Positions 1-11,617 of a DNA stretch of 64,000 bases are shown in pieces. The stretch covers positions 124,001 to 188,000 of the forward strand of contig CAJVGD010000050.1 of assembly GCA_910890315.1 (NCBI GenBank). Reading direction: 5' to 3'. The translations under genes and the position numbers were made by a program. This DNA comes from Serendipita indica DSM 11827. Its lineage: Eukaryota > Basidiomycota > Agaricomycetes > Sebacinales > Serendipitaceae. Under the pieces are notes generated by a model. That model made no database searches, was not told the origin of the DNA, and saw nothing but the letters and a program-made list of their open reading frames with translations. Each line of letters opens with the position of its first letter. Within the stretch, counting starts at the first letter, position 1.

Positions 1-2528
1 CATCATTGGGTTCAGCATCATTGGATTGAATCCCTGTTGCATCTCCCCGCCACCACCCATTGTCATCGCTTTGTCCAGCTGTGCACGCTGCAGCTCGTCA
101 TACTTGCGCTGTCGTTCCTCTGCAATTCGTCGTTCTCGCTCTCGCTCAGTAAGCGCAGCACCAACACCACCCTCTCTATCTCGATCTCTCTGGTGAGCGG
201 TAATTGCGCCAACAAGTCCCATTTGTGGCGGCGGCGGCGCAGTAGGAACGTTGATAAGAGATGCACCAGTCTCGCGAGCATTCGCCTCTTGCTGCTTGGC
301 AGAGCGATTCTGCTTGTCTTGCATACCGGCCTCCAAGAGACCATGCGGCTGGAACGCCATGGTCATTGTCTCGTTGGGTTCGAGTGTGACAAAGGTATTG
401 CGCGCATTGGTCTTTGTCGGGGCCTCTCCAGCGGGATCGAGAACGGTACTCCACATTGGTCGATTCGGCATGGTTTGAACCTGTGGTCGCTCCTGGTAAG
501 TCGGCCGAGAGTGAGATTGATGGGACTCAGGTGGTGCACGTCGTCCAAATTCGTCTGTAGTCTCCACCGTTCGCCTCGGGTAGGCATGAGGATCAGAAGA
601 AGATGGTTGTGAGGCGTGGCCTTGTAGTGAACGAGGTGGTTCCGCGTGGCCTTGTAGTGAACGTGGTTCCGCGTGGCGGTAAGGGTCTGGATGAGGGATT
701 GGACTCGCTCCATTGGAGTATGATGGTCCTGGGATAGCAGGAAGTCTCCGCGATGGTCCACCCCGGGAATCCACGGAACTGTATTGACCATTGGAATGCG
801 CCAACTCCGACATTGGATTGGGGTGCGTAGGGTGTGGTTGCGGCTGAGGCGAAACAATTGTCCCACTCTTTTGTTGGGGCAATTTTGAGGGACCTGCATC
901 GTCATCCGAATCATCGTCGTCCTCTTCTTCCTCTTCTTCCTCGTCGCTACTGGCTCCCCAAGCCCCATGAGCCGTGCTACCTTGCTTGGGCTTGCTACGT
1001 CCAGGCTTGTGTCGGTTATTATCTTTTGCGGCCTGAGTTGCTTCTACATGTGCTTTCCGCTCTGCGGATTTTGCAGAGGGCGCGAACGACGAACGTGTCT
1101 GCTGCGGGTCCTTTCCGCTGTCACTGCTACTCGCAGACGGTGTGATCGGCGCGCCTGGTTTCGCGGTCGTTGGCGGAGGGATCAAATTCCCGTTTTGGTG
1201 CGCGGGTTGCTCGTCGGTAACATTCATATAGTTGATGGCCGCAAACACATCAGCATTGTCGTCTTCATGTTCTTCGTGAGATTTGGCGCTCATGGGCAAC
1301 GGCGACGCAGTGTACTCTTGAACGGACGTCTGTCGACTCTGAGGTGGCAAAAAACTGGGAGTGGTAGGAGCAGAAACCGGAGCGGATGGTGGTGGAGACG
1401 AAGCTATTTTCGACGACGATCCAGTCCGTTTCGGTTCTGGACTAAATGAGGCACTCCCTGTCGCCAAGCCCTCGCTTCGCATCGACGTGTTTCCAACGCC
1501 ACCGCTACTGCTCCCACCAAATGTCGGACTGTACGCATTTTGATTCCTTGGTGTCGTGTATTGAGCTGCTATGTTGCTCGTGCTCGCAAATGGCGAGGCC
1601 GGAATATCTTCCTCGCGTCCCGCCGAATTTTGTCGCTGTCGCTCAAGCGCAGCAAGGCGAGGTGGCAGCGGCTGCATCGGCACTTCTCGAAGAGGCGAAA
1701 ATTCATCCGGTTCATCTATCTGAGACAACATGTAGAGAGCCCCTGCTTCGTCGTAGAGCCGTGCGTCCTCTGACGGCTCAGCGGCGACAGCGGACGTTTG
1801 AGCTGTGGGAGCTGATGAGGGCTGTGCCGCCTAGACCGGAGTTCGGTCAAATAACTGGTAGCCGCTTGGGATTAGTACTCACCGACGTCATTTGTTGAAC
1901 ATTAGTGCCTCTTGATGGCGTGGGAGGTCCTGTGGGAGGTCCTGTGGGAGGTCCTGAGGGAGGTCCCCAGGTGGCAGTAGGTGGAGGCGTTGAAGAGTAA
2001 GAGCCTGGTTTACTGACAGATGCCCCGGATGGGCCTGGATTCTGTCCATTAGCAGCTGTGGAAGCAATGTTAGACGGCGGGACCGCTGGAGGCGCATAAT
2101 TGCGGGTGGAGAGAGGGGAACCAGTGCGAGAGTTGGTATCCACCGATGGTCGTGGTGTCGTTTGGGTCCTCACTGGTACAGACGGGTTGAAAGCTGCGGC
2201 GTTGTCGCGGGAAGGTGACCATGAGCGATCCATGGAAGCCTGGCGTTGCACATGTTTTGCTGTTTCCCCAATAGGAGTAGAAGATGCCGCCGCCTGACCA
2301 TGCGAATCCGCTGTGGATACAGTTGGCCTCCTCCCATACGGCAACTCCGTAGACTGCGAGCTTGGAGCAAAAGATGCAGCACCACCGTTCTGTGCTGGCT
2401 GAGGCTCATAATTCGCGGGCGATCGCTGAGCAGGCACCATCGAATGCATCTCTGCACTTGCCGTACTCGCCTCACGAATCGTCGTTAGCCCATTACGCCC
2501 TTGGATATGGGATCCTTCTTGCGTCTGT

Positions 2529-2560
<32 letters not shown>

Positions 2561-4673
2561 CTGCTGAGGTGTTGGTCTTGACCAAAGTTGAGCGGCGGGA
2601 GTTGAGGGCTGCCGTTGGCAGGAGGCGGTTGAGGAGGTGCATGCATTCGCTGGATCAGGATATCCATCAGCTTGGCTCTGACTTTGGAAGTCTGATGAAT
2701 GCGTGGATCAATGACCTCTGCCAGTTCGCGGTCAAGGAATAGATGCTAAGGATCGATTAGTCAATGTGGTTGGTCGCGATTTTGGGACATACGTCTCTGT
2801 ACGGCCCATATGGATAAGTAAAAAACATGGACTTTGGATCACGTGGATTCCACGAATAACTCTCGGGTCGGCCATAGAGCCGGAAAGCGTCATGAATAGC
2901 TGCAGCGCGTCAGTGGAGGTCATTAGCTCTAGACTACCCTTACCAATAAGCCACTTGATCATCTCACTAGAACCCTGCTTTCCGGGCTCGAGTTCAGGAA
3001 TAATGAGAGCGTATCCTTCACGAGCATCAGGAGCTCGCTCTCTCATTGGCGTAGACGCATACGCCTATTGAATCTTAGAGTCGCGTGCTTCGAAAAGATG
3101 AGGACGTACCTGTTCATCTTTGATCGTGGCTTCAATCTTGAATAGAGAACTCTGATTGATGACTTCGGGTCGTTCGGGATAAACGGCGAAAGCCTGCGTT
3201 ACATCCGTAGTCGTGTACAGCACACGCTTCTTGTCCTTGGTCTTGTTACTGGGGTACATTCCAATCGTCGGCACCCCGACAAAGCCACTGCCATGGCCGC
3301 TATTCGAAGTCGAACTCTTCCCGCCCAAAAAGCTAGAAAGCCTATTTCGTTTCGTGGACCCATCTGGTGAACCCGGTCGACCACTATCAATAGAGGAAGA
3401 GGTTTGCGAACCTGTGGTGATGACCACCCACAGACGCTGCCACTCTGTCGTGCCGCTTATGCGAACTTTGGCCCATCCTTCGAGCTTGCCCTTGTGCAGC
3501 GTGCTATCCGGTTCAAGGAACCGGTTACCATCCATCATGCCCAGCCGGAATAAGTGGCCGGTGTAAATTTCTTCGATTCGCGACTTTTCCCATGATGCAA
3601 GCCGAAGGGCCGTGGCCCACGAGAGCAAAGTCGGAGGGTTGGGGCAAGCAAAAAGAATGAGGTTGGACCCCGCGGTGTTGCTATATGAAACAAGGGGTTA
3701 GCGTTTTCTGAATGTGCTGGCTGCCAAGAGTGTGGCTGACATTGTAATGACATTACTGTGCCGTTGTTCTGGAGAGGTTGTTGTTTGAGGGTTCATGACG
3801 GAACCGAGCACTTGGACAATCTTAACCGAGAGGTGTTAGCAATTCGGGGATGCACATCTTTCGACTTCGTACCGAGTCTGTGACGTTGATATAGGTTGGA
3901 GGGACTTGACGACCTTCTGCATTTGCCTTGTTGATAGCTTCCATCTCCCAAACGCTGAGGGTAGTACCTCCCAACTGAGCCCAGACTTCGATCCATTGGG
4001 CATCCTTGTTCGTAGTGCCATCTGCGTTGCGTTCGTTTCTCCTCACCAGAGGTCCCGAAGCATATACTTTGCCACTATGGGCGACGGTCAGGCCGACGAC
4101 CTGCTGAATCTCTGGATGGACTGCGCCTGTATACTCGTCCTTTGTCGGAATATCACGAATGAGCGCCGATTTCCGTCGTCCAACTGAGCCAGAGTTTGTT
4201 GACGAAACGGATCCTGTGTACGAATGCGACTGCTGCAGGGTTTGTGCGCGGGGGCTGACTAGTTTAGAGGGGCCAGATGTTGTCCTGGCCTGCTGTGGAC
4301 GCATCGAGTCGTTAGCAGCACCCATCGACATCAACGGGCGTCCATATTCGTCCCACTGGGCTGTTTCTGGCCTGCGCTGACTCTGGGCAGCGGCGCTCAT
4401 CGTCTGATAGGCCCGGTCTGGTGCGTGCGCTCTGTCCATTTCCACAGAGTTTTTACGAAAGGACGAGAAAAAGGAGGAAGCACGTGACGTGGAGGAGGAA
4501 TTGCTGACGAGGGGCGATCCAAACTTGTCCTGCTGTGTTTGCGCTGCTTTGAGCGGCCGGGCCATTGGCGTGGTCCCAGGGTTGACGCTGTTGCGGATAA
4601 CGGGCGGCTGATTGGATTGCGGGTAATTATAGCTGGCACCGGGCTGGCCCACATAGCCAGTTTGGCGGCTCAT
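1..4673 (-). CDS. CAF120: CAF120/Skg3-like PH-domain protein (partial)
   Basis: Minus-strand gene that runs off the left edge, so its C-terminus is missing. The first coding exon starts at an ATG at 4673 (MSRQTGYVGQPG). It leads into a PH-like domain containing HPEIQQVVGLTVAHSGKVYA and WIEVWAQLGG. Further exons carry NTAGSNLILFACPNPP and a second PH-like segment (WAKVRISGTTEWQRLWVV) at about 3065-3660, then a conserved helical block ending near 2640. The remainder is low-complexity Ser/Pro/Gln sequence, an acidic run near 900-960, and an RE-rich coiled coil near 70-190. This order matches the fungal Caf120/Skg3 family, known in yeast as CCR4-NOT-associated and bud-neck proteins; the role here is inferred. 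An in-frame ATG at 4718 is a possible alternative start, but it would overlap the divergent EFM4 start at 4705. Confidence 0.72.
605..665. repeat. ~30-bp imperfect tandem duplication inside the CAF120-like ORF
   Basis: The string GCGTGGCCTTGTAGTGAACG occurs twice about 30 bp apart, and a third partial copy follows. On the minus strand it encodes a repeated SLQGHAEP-like peptide in the disordered tail of the CAF120-like protein. The frame is kept. Confidence 0.7.
1918..1968. repeat. 12-bp tandem repeat coding for Gly-Pro-Pro-Thr units
   Basis: Four near-identical 12-bp units (consensus GGGAGGTCCTGT) lie in the CAF120-like gene. Read on the minus strand they encode repeated GPPT tetrapeptides in a disordered linker. 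The unit is a multiple of three, so copy number can change without breaking the frame. Confidence 0.8.
2520..2572. repeat. TTGCTG hexanucleotide repeat coding for Ser-Asn
   Basis: A run of TTGCTG/CTG units. On the minus strand of the CAF120-like gene it is read as alternating Asn and Ser codons. It is a coding microsatellite in a disordered stretch. Confidence 0.8.
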
Positions 4674-4704
4674 TGGAATTCTGGCCAGGTCCAAGTTGCA
4701 CCCA

Positions 4705-5684
4705 ATGTCCTCGGCCATGCATCTCAAGCCGACAAAACTCGGCACAAAATCATAGTAAACACGGTTTAGTATAGTCTACACACATATATTCACACTCGCA
4801 CAGCTGGGACGCCCAGTACACCGAAGAAGTCATCAATTACGACGAGTTGGGAGACGAGGGAGAGATTTGGTCAGTCGAAATACACTCCAACATCCATCTC
4901 TAATCTATCCTCAGGTTTGGGCAGGAATCTGTGGATAAAATGGTACAACTCTCCTCACTATCGATCCCCCGGCCAACGCCAAGCAGGTTGACTGGGCTGT
5001 AGAAAACGTACCTCCACATACCTCTTCAGCATCACCTCCCTTTATATTGGACGTCGGTACCGGGAATGGCATCCTCTGCCTCTCACTTGTCGAAGCAGGA
5101 TACGACCCACACACAATCGTCGGCATTGATTACAGCGAAGGCTCTGTCGAACTCTCCAAGCGTGTAGCAAAAGGCAGAAACGTCGACGGTCTCACCTTTG
5201 AACTGGTCGATTTTATTCATAGTCGGCCAACGCCACTTTCGACTCAGCTGAATGGGCTCTGGGACTTGATGTGAGACAATCCCTCTGTCGTTGTGCCCTG
5301 ATTCACACCCCTCAGACTAGACAAGGGTACATTTGACGCCATTGCACTATATGGGACCCAAGAAGCCAACGAGCAGCATCCAATCGATATATACCCAGAG
5401 CGTGTCGAAGCGCTATTGCCCACAGGAGGGTTCTTCCTCATCACCTGTGAGGAACTACGACTACCCTATTCCTAGCTGATTCCTATAGCGTGCAACTTTA
5501 CCGAAGAGGAAATCAAAACTCACTTTACGACAAAGGCCCCTACCCTCAAGTATCAGTGAGTGCTTATACCATCACCCATTCCCTGCTCATACAATCCCGT
5601 AGCTCCCGCATCCAACATCCGACCTTTACGTTTGCAGGCAAGTCGGGCTCACTATGCTGTTCTGTAGCATTTCGAAAAGAGTAG
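4705..5684 (+). CDS. EFM4: EFM4-type eEF1A lysine methyltransferase
   Basis: Seven exons, about 235 residues: 4705-4754, 4804-4869, 4915-4942, 4987-5270, 5316-5446, 5489-5555 and 5603-5684. The protein starts MSSAMHLKPTKLGTKSYWD, the LxPSKLGTKxYWD opening typical of EFM4/METTL10. The SAM-binding motif I, LDVGTGNG, follows, then GIDYSEGSVELSK and, near the end, HPTFTFAGKSGS. The family methylates a lysine of translation elongation factor eEF1A in the cytosol; the substrate here is inferred. Exon 3 is only 28 nt. All splice junctions are GT-AG and the phases agree. The gene diverges from the CAF120-like gene with 31 bp between start codons and converges on COX11 with 41 bp between stop codons. 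Confidence 0.88.
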
Positions 5685-5725
5685 AGATGGGAGTTGTAGA
5701 TAAAGAGATAAACCAATAAGATACA

Positions 5726-6791
5726 CTAGCTCGATTTCGACTCTGAGGATTCCTCTGTCGACTTTGCATGCTCGTATTCCGACCATCCCATCGATGCGTC
5801 GACCACATCTTTCGGTGCATCAGGCTCAAGCTGACCATGCTTGTTTCGACGAGCTCTGCAAAATGTGAGAGTGGTTCGGAGAGGAAAAGCGTACTCACTT
5901 GAAGAATGTGTAACTCAGTACCACGTCTGTTACATTACGCGCATTGGGATCATCGAGAATATCCTTGTCGATAAAGAAGAAAAGCGGCATGTCGACTTCC
6001 TCTCCAGCGAGTAATTTCTGCTCTTCGAAACAAAAGCACTCGACTTTGGCGAAATACGGTGCGACCTATGTATCGTCAGGTCATCAATAAGTACGATATG
6101 AACCACTCACCCTATCAGGCAAGACATTATAAGTCGCGATACCAATCAAATCTTCGTTGGACGTATTCTTCGCCGTATAAAACGCCAAGCTCGTTTCACC
6201 GGGGAGTACCCAAACATGTTTTTGCTGGGGAGTAAACTTCCATGGAAGCGCGTCGCTCGTCGCAGAGTTGAAAGTAACTTTGATCCTACGCGCTCCAGTC
6301 ACGGGGTGTAGTCTCTCTGGTTCGAATTGTCCCATAGCCGTCTTGGGTGTCCCACCAAAGCCCGTCGCGGCGCAGAATGCACGGTAAAGCGGCACGGCGG
6401 CGTATGTTCCTCCCAAGACGACGAGAATCTATGCATATTGAATTAAATTGATGGGTTAGATGGTAGTACGTACCGTTGCGGTGCTGTACATAAGCAGTGT
6501 CCGATTTCGTTGGGCATGTCGAGCTCGTGCGGCTGCCATAGGGTCGAAAGGACGTTTTGTACCGCTATTATATCGCACATAACCATTCAGTGGAAGAGTT
6601 TTGATAGGTTTTAAGTGAGCCGGCCACTTGCTCGCGGTCCCACTCGTGAAGAACGACCGACTGGAAATGTTGGAATAGCTACGAGAGCTTGTGAGCTATT
6701 AGGAGATTATCAGTCGAGTCCTAAGTAGCTGATATGACCCGCGTACGCAAAAGCTTGCCCATCTCGAGCAGTACGCTCGATGAGGCAGCAT
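5726..6791 (-). CDS. COX11: Cytochrome c oxidase assembly protein COX11
   Basis: CtaG/Cox11 family copper chaperone of the mitochondrial inner membrane, which delivers copper to the CuB site of Cox1. The start at 6791 gives MLPHRAYCSRWASFC, an arginine-rich presequence. After one intron a basic stretch leads into the single membrane segment ILVVLGGTYAAVPLYRAFCA, followed by the conserved FGGTPKTA. The copper motif CFCFEEQ sits in the third-last block, before VDMPLFFFIDKDI and VVLSYTFFK. The C-terminal tail ends at a TAG at 5726-5728. All introns are about 40-55 nt. The key cysteines and the presequence are present, so it looks functional. Confidence 0.93.
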
Positions 6792-7552
6792 CCAAGGTCG
6801 AGACCCAACCCAGAGTCGCGAGTGCTGATGAAAGTCAAAGATATTCAATAGAAAAGTGGTGGCTTTTCCATTGATTTGAAAACAGTCAAGCAACTATGGT
6901 GATCACATCTTGTACTTCGGCGACATTCTCGACGACCGACCATTCAAAGATTAGATGCGGTCAAGTAGGATCCTTATCACGGGTGGATTTCCTAACCAAA
7001 CAAAGCGTCTGTCCACGCAATTCGATAAGGGTCCCATCGAGACTTCGCGTAGTCTACTGTAAATGCAGACTTTTCGAGGCCATAGCTTAGAAACCAGAGC
7101 ATTCGCTATTCAACACTGTACTATCCACGTCCATCAGTCGATCCCACAGGTGATTGGGTCACATCCACTTTGCTTCGCCGCACTTGAGCCAACCGTGATG
7201 CTGAGTATCCTGCTGTCAATTCTGTATACTATTCGACTGGGTGCATATAGCTTGGGCCGCGACAAGACAAGCCGTATCACCGGTCTTAACACCTGTCCAG
7301 GATTCGAGATTATGACATGAAAGGTGAGTATTGACCAGACGGTCATGTCTCATTTGCCATAGGTGGCTCATCAATGAATGCAAATTGCAATCTTGCATAA
7401 GTTTAATAGGCGAATACTGAACTTATATTTTGTTTGAGACGACCTTCATCAATTATGAACAGACTCCATTCCAATTCTGAGTGGAGTTCTCTCCCACGAA
7501 AGCTTGCCGAGTATCTTGCCAGATCTCAATCATTTCGACGTATGGCTCCGGA
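6792..7552. other. Intergenic stretch, no gene recognised
   Basis: It lies between the COX11 start and the 3' end of family copy A. Short open frames occur on both strands, but none has a recognisable motif or a convincing intron pattern. The part next to 7553 resembles sequence just downstream of copy B (around 61640-61700), so it probably includes the 3' UTR of copy A. Confidence 0.5.
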
Positions 7553-9251
7553 TCACGTTTCTCTGGGCTTTGGCTTGTCGTTTTCAAAATCCCACTTCCT
7601 CTGGAAAGCATTGACAATGTTTCCCGAACCCTGCCGAGGCATCTAGTCGAAATATATTGAGCAAGTAGACTCACATAACGGAATGTGAGCAAGTCAGGCC
7701 TGACTTTGTTGATGGTCATCTTGAGCAATTCTTTGCGCCTTGCAGATCCTAGCGGTTCCCAAACCGGTTCATCTGGCACCAAAAGAGCGATCAAGTCGCC
7801 ACGAGAGATTGTACCTATATCAGGTTTAGTCCTCGCCTCATTTGCTATGCTAGACACCAAGCTCGCATGCTTCAGTCGTTCAAACTCTCGTGAGTTTAGC
7901 GGAAGTACTGGCCCATACTGCACGAGATCAAACTGGAGGAGTATCGTTGCCCAAGCGTTCAAATGAGAAGAGATGGCGCACCAACGTAATATCCATGTAT
8001 GAAACACCACTGGCATCACTGCTTCGCTCGGCCCACAGCACATCATGTACTGGGATCCCCCGCGACTTCTGCCCAGATGTCAGCCGATTTTTTGTCACGT
8101 AAGTTCTTAAGACGTACAAAATTAGAAGAGAATCTCAGGAGTAGAGTACCAATGCCAAAGTGCAGAGGTGAGGGTTTCCCATCGAAGAACCAGTTGTAGT
8201 AGTCCACAGGGATGAGTGCCTGGCTGACTGGTTCGGCATCCATCTTCTCTTGGATTGATGCACGATGGTTCAGCGGAAGTAAATCTGACGCTTTACCAAG
8301 CGCTCGGGAATATATCCGACTACAAGTCGATGCACAATCGCTATAATTCATCAGAGGCGACATAAAGAAAAGGAATTCCAGACATTTCTGTGTTAATTGT
8401 GTTGATCATGGTTGTTTTTGTGTCCTCTAGGACCGAATGGTGAGATTCTATCAAGGGCTGCGCCGTCCTTAGGTGGGGGCTGGAGGCGAAGCAAAGCGAC
8501 GGACTGGTAATTTAGTTTCATACCACTCTTGGAGGCTGCTCGCAGATTTGCGCTGATGGTGCACGCTCAAGCGGTATTCAAGTTCTTATTGCCTGGCTAT
8601 GGTTGTCATATCTGGATGCCTGGCTGGTACTTACCCGATAATGGCATTCGCATCTCCCAGGGCCGCTGCGGGTCTCGGTTCAACCACTCTTTCAGCTCGT
8701 CCGTTGAAGCTAACAGCTTTTTATATTTGTCGTCATGTGTCCTATGTGCATCGTGAAACGCCTGGGAGAGTTTAGAACCGACCAAAAGCTCCTGTAACCT
8801 GTGAATCGCATATCTGACTGAATTAAGCTATCTAACCGTCTTAATAGGGTACTCGGCGATGTTTGGGTTGAGATCCGACGAGCGAGCCCTGATTTCTAGA
8901 TAGGTTGTGTCAGGTATTCTTCTATACAGTGTAGGTCTCACCTTGTTCGAATGCAGTGATGAGTACCCTTGAATACTCTCTGTTTGCCTCCCCCGGCCGT
9001 GGTTTGTGTGTTTCGACCAGTGCGCGTAGCCCATCAACGCTTCATCTCTGCTCAATAGAAGAATCTCATATATTATCGACGTACAACTCTTGCTCCAGTC
9101 GTGCTCTGGACATTTCCCGTCAGTTTCTATGTGAATCCAGATGGAACCAGGCGGACCGCTCGCGCATGAGCTCGTGGGCAAGTGCTAGATCTGCATCTTG
9201 ATCCCTTATTAGTTCTATTGTGCTTCCAATCTCGGGCCAACGGTTGCTCAT
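7553..9251 (-). CDS. Uncharacterised multi-exon protein, family copy A
   Basis: I do not recognise this gene. Comparison with copies B and C gives about 12 exons encoding roughly 360 residues. It starts MSNRWPEIGSTIELI at 9251 and ends WDFENDKPKPRET at a TGA at 7553. Conserved blocks, in order, are LRALVETHKPRPGEANREYS, AFHDAHRTHDDKYKKLLAST, ELEYRLSVHHQR, SDLLPLNHRASIQEKM, VDYYNWFFDGKPSPLHFGIG and VWEPLGSARRKELLKM. Introns of about 43-90 nt sit at the same places in all copies. The first donor, GTCCGC, is weaker than the GTACGC of the other copies. There is no signal peptide or membrane segment, and residues are mostly charged and helical. The shared exon pattern and conservative substitutions argue for a real gene. 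Function is unknown. Confidence 0.6.
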
Positions 9252-9399
9252 GGTCGTGGTAGAGGTTCACGCAGGTTGCCAGCCTCCTATGGGAGCTAAA
9301 GAAGTCATACTGTTATGAATTCCCCGTCAACAATTTGAATTTTGTCAGGGAATTGTGGAGATCATAACTTGACCGCCTCCAACCTTGATTTCTTCCAAG

Positions 9400-11087
9400 A
9401 TGGCGACGACATCAGAAACCCCAGCCCGAAATATTGACGCTGAGATTACAAAATATAAAGTAAGTTTTCAAGTTTCATCCATCTTTCGCCATTCCTCGTC
9501 TTTCACCAGCGCCACCGACACGTTTCTGAAGAGCCCATTTCCTTCTCTCATGAGCTGCTTGTGACAGCTCAGCGCTCAAAAACACATATATTACAAACCA
9601 AGCTTCACTTTCCTCTATCAGTTCTTGGACGAGCCCTAAGATTGACACGATTATCAGGTCGCCGCCGAGATCGTGCATAGTGTGATGCAAAAGCTGGTGG
9701 CTGGTGCCGTGGAAGGCAAAAAGGTCCTTGATCTCGTCATTGAGGGAGACGAGGCATTAGAGGCCGGCGCTGCAGGCGTGTATAATAAAAAGGCAAAGGG
9801 CGCGGCGATACAAAAAGGTACGAATATCTTTCATGCATCTGTATGATTCCTCATTATGTGCAGGTATCGCCTTTCCTACATGCATATCGGTCAACAACGC
9901 CGTGGCGCATTTCTCGCCACTCAAGTATGTTACTCAATGGGAAGAAGCGACTATCTGAACAAGCCGTTTAGATCGGATCCACAATCAGATACCGTTTTGG
10001 CAAAGGGAGACGTGGTCAAGATTCAACTCGGTAAGGGTCGTTGATTCGCCAGAAGTCCCTTCACCAAGACATTTGTAGGGGCCCATATCGACGGATATGC
10101 TGCAACCTCTGCCGAGACCCTGATTGTAGGAGCGACAGAGGATGAGCCTGCCACTGGTCGAGCTGCAGACGTCGGTACGTGCAAAGCGTCCGGCTGGGAA
10201 TATATGAATTGATGAATGAACAGTCAAGGCTGCCTGGACAGCAGCAGAAGCAGCTATGCGCCATCTCAAAGTAGGAGAAAAGAATTATGGCGTTACGGAG
10301 ATTGTGGACAAGGTCACCGCGATCTGGGACTGCAAGCCGGTTGAAAGTGAGAAGAGAGCCTTGGTACCAGAGTAAGACTGACCCCTTTAAGACATGCTTT
10401 CTTGCCAATATGAGCGAAATGTCATTGACGGCAAGAAGAAGATTATCCTGAACCCAGGCGAACAGCAAAGGCGTGATGTCCCCAACGAGACATTTGGAGA
10501 AAACGAGGTGTATGGTATCGATATCCTCGTCGTCAGCGCTGCCGACGGAAAGGCAAGTTACACCCAGGCGTTGATGCAGCACGCTAACAGATTACAGAGC
10601 CGTTCAGAGGACTCGAGATGTACAATCTACCAGCGCGTATCCGATGTCAATTATCAGCTCAAGATGAAAACTTCGCGCGCAGTCTTCTCCGAAGCACAGA
10701 AGAAATCGGGCGCGTTCCCATTCAACATCCGATGCCTCGAAGATGAGAAGAAGGCCCGTATGGGCCTACAAGAGGCAGTTCAGCACGGCCTAGTTCGAGA
10801 GTACCCCATCGCGTACGAAGATTTGTTTCTATTCTGAATCTCCTTCTGATAAAACATAGGTACACTGCTCAAGGTACATATGTTGCCGGATTCACTTCAC
10901 GATCGCCCTACTCCCCGGTGGTCCATCTCTCATCACCCAGCCCCCAATCTGGTACAAGCCGGAGAAGGTGAAGACGGAGAAGGAAGTACAGGATGAGCAA
11001 CTCAAAGAGCTACTCGTCCGCCCACTGAGGGAGAGCAAGAAGGATAAAAAGGCGAAGAAGAAGGCAGAGAAGGAGGATGAGGAATAA
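9400..11087 (+). CDS. EBP1/PA2G4-like (M24 aminopeptidase-fold) protein, one frame break
   Basis: Nine exons, about 387 residues: 9400-9459, 9658-9817, 9864-9924, 9972-10030, 10079-10174, 10224-10346, 10392-10552, 10598-10812 and 10860-11087. The family has a methionine-aminopeptidase fold without catalysis and acts in ribosome biogenesis and growth control. Supporting blocks are FPTCISVNNAVAHFSPL, KIQLGAHIDGYAAT, NETFGENEVYGIDILVVS and LKMKTSRAVFSEAQ, and the C-terminus is a lysine-rich tail (KKDKKAKKKAEKEDEE). The seventh intron (10553-10597) starts GCAAGT, a GC-AG intron. Joined exons total 1163 nt, one short of a multiple of three. The frame is lost between VAGF and TIALLPGG at about 10890-10900. 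Everything on both sides is well conserved, so one base is probably missing from the sequence. Confidence 0.85.
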
Positions 11088-11158
11088 GGACGAGCACAAG
11101 GAATGCATACTTGCTCAATTTCAATGAAGTGAATACACTGAAAGCGCCACTCACCAAC

Positions 11159-11513
11159 TCAAATCGTCGCTGCGTCAGGTCCAAATTCGTCCAGTGTCCG
11201 TATTATCAGCTCGACGTTTTCGAGATAGGCATTCAACGTCAGTCTTGCGAGGCGCACAGTTAATGTTTTGAAGGTTCTGTACCCAACTCTGTGAGCAAAA
11301 CGACTTGAGACACTTGGACTACTCACGCGACAAGTTCGTCACCATCCAATGAGAGATCTCGTTTCACTGCATGAGCTTGTAGCTCCTTGTCCACGCTGAT
11401 GACATCCATAGCAATCTTTGCATGTTCTGGTGAAGTAAACGGGATTCGTATCGTGCTGCATCAATCACTTCAGAAGCAAGTCCGACTGAATCCAAGGCAA
11501 ATTTACACTTCAT
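11159..11513 (-). CDS. PCC1: KEOPS/EKC subunit Pcc1
   Basis: Small CTAG/Pcc1 family protein of 83 residues in three exons (11509-11513, 11327-11455, 11159-11276). The KEOPS complex makes the t6A modification of tRNAs, and Pcc1 is its dimerising subunit; it has also been linked to transcription and telomeres in yeast. The protein begins MNTIRIPFTSPEHAKIAMDV and ends LNAYLENVELIIRTLDEFGP, matching the family at both ends and in length (yeast Pcc1 has 88 residues). The first coding exon holds only 5 nt of CDS. The gene lies head to head with RMI1 (104 bp between starts) and tail to tail with the EBP1-like gene. Confidence 0.87.
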
Positions 11514-11617
11514 GCCAGTCTCTTTGAGACATTCTATCACTTTGGAAGTTGATCGCCGATTTCTTTGCAAGGGTGCGGTGGAAAGTGGCAAAGACCGACT
11601 TTGACCTGCCACCCATC

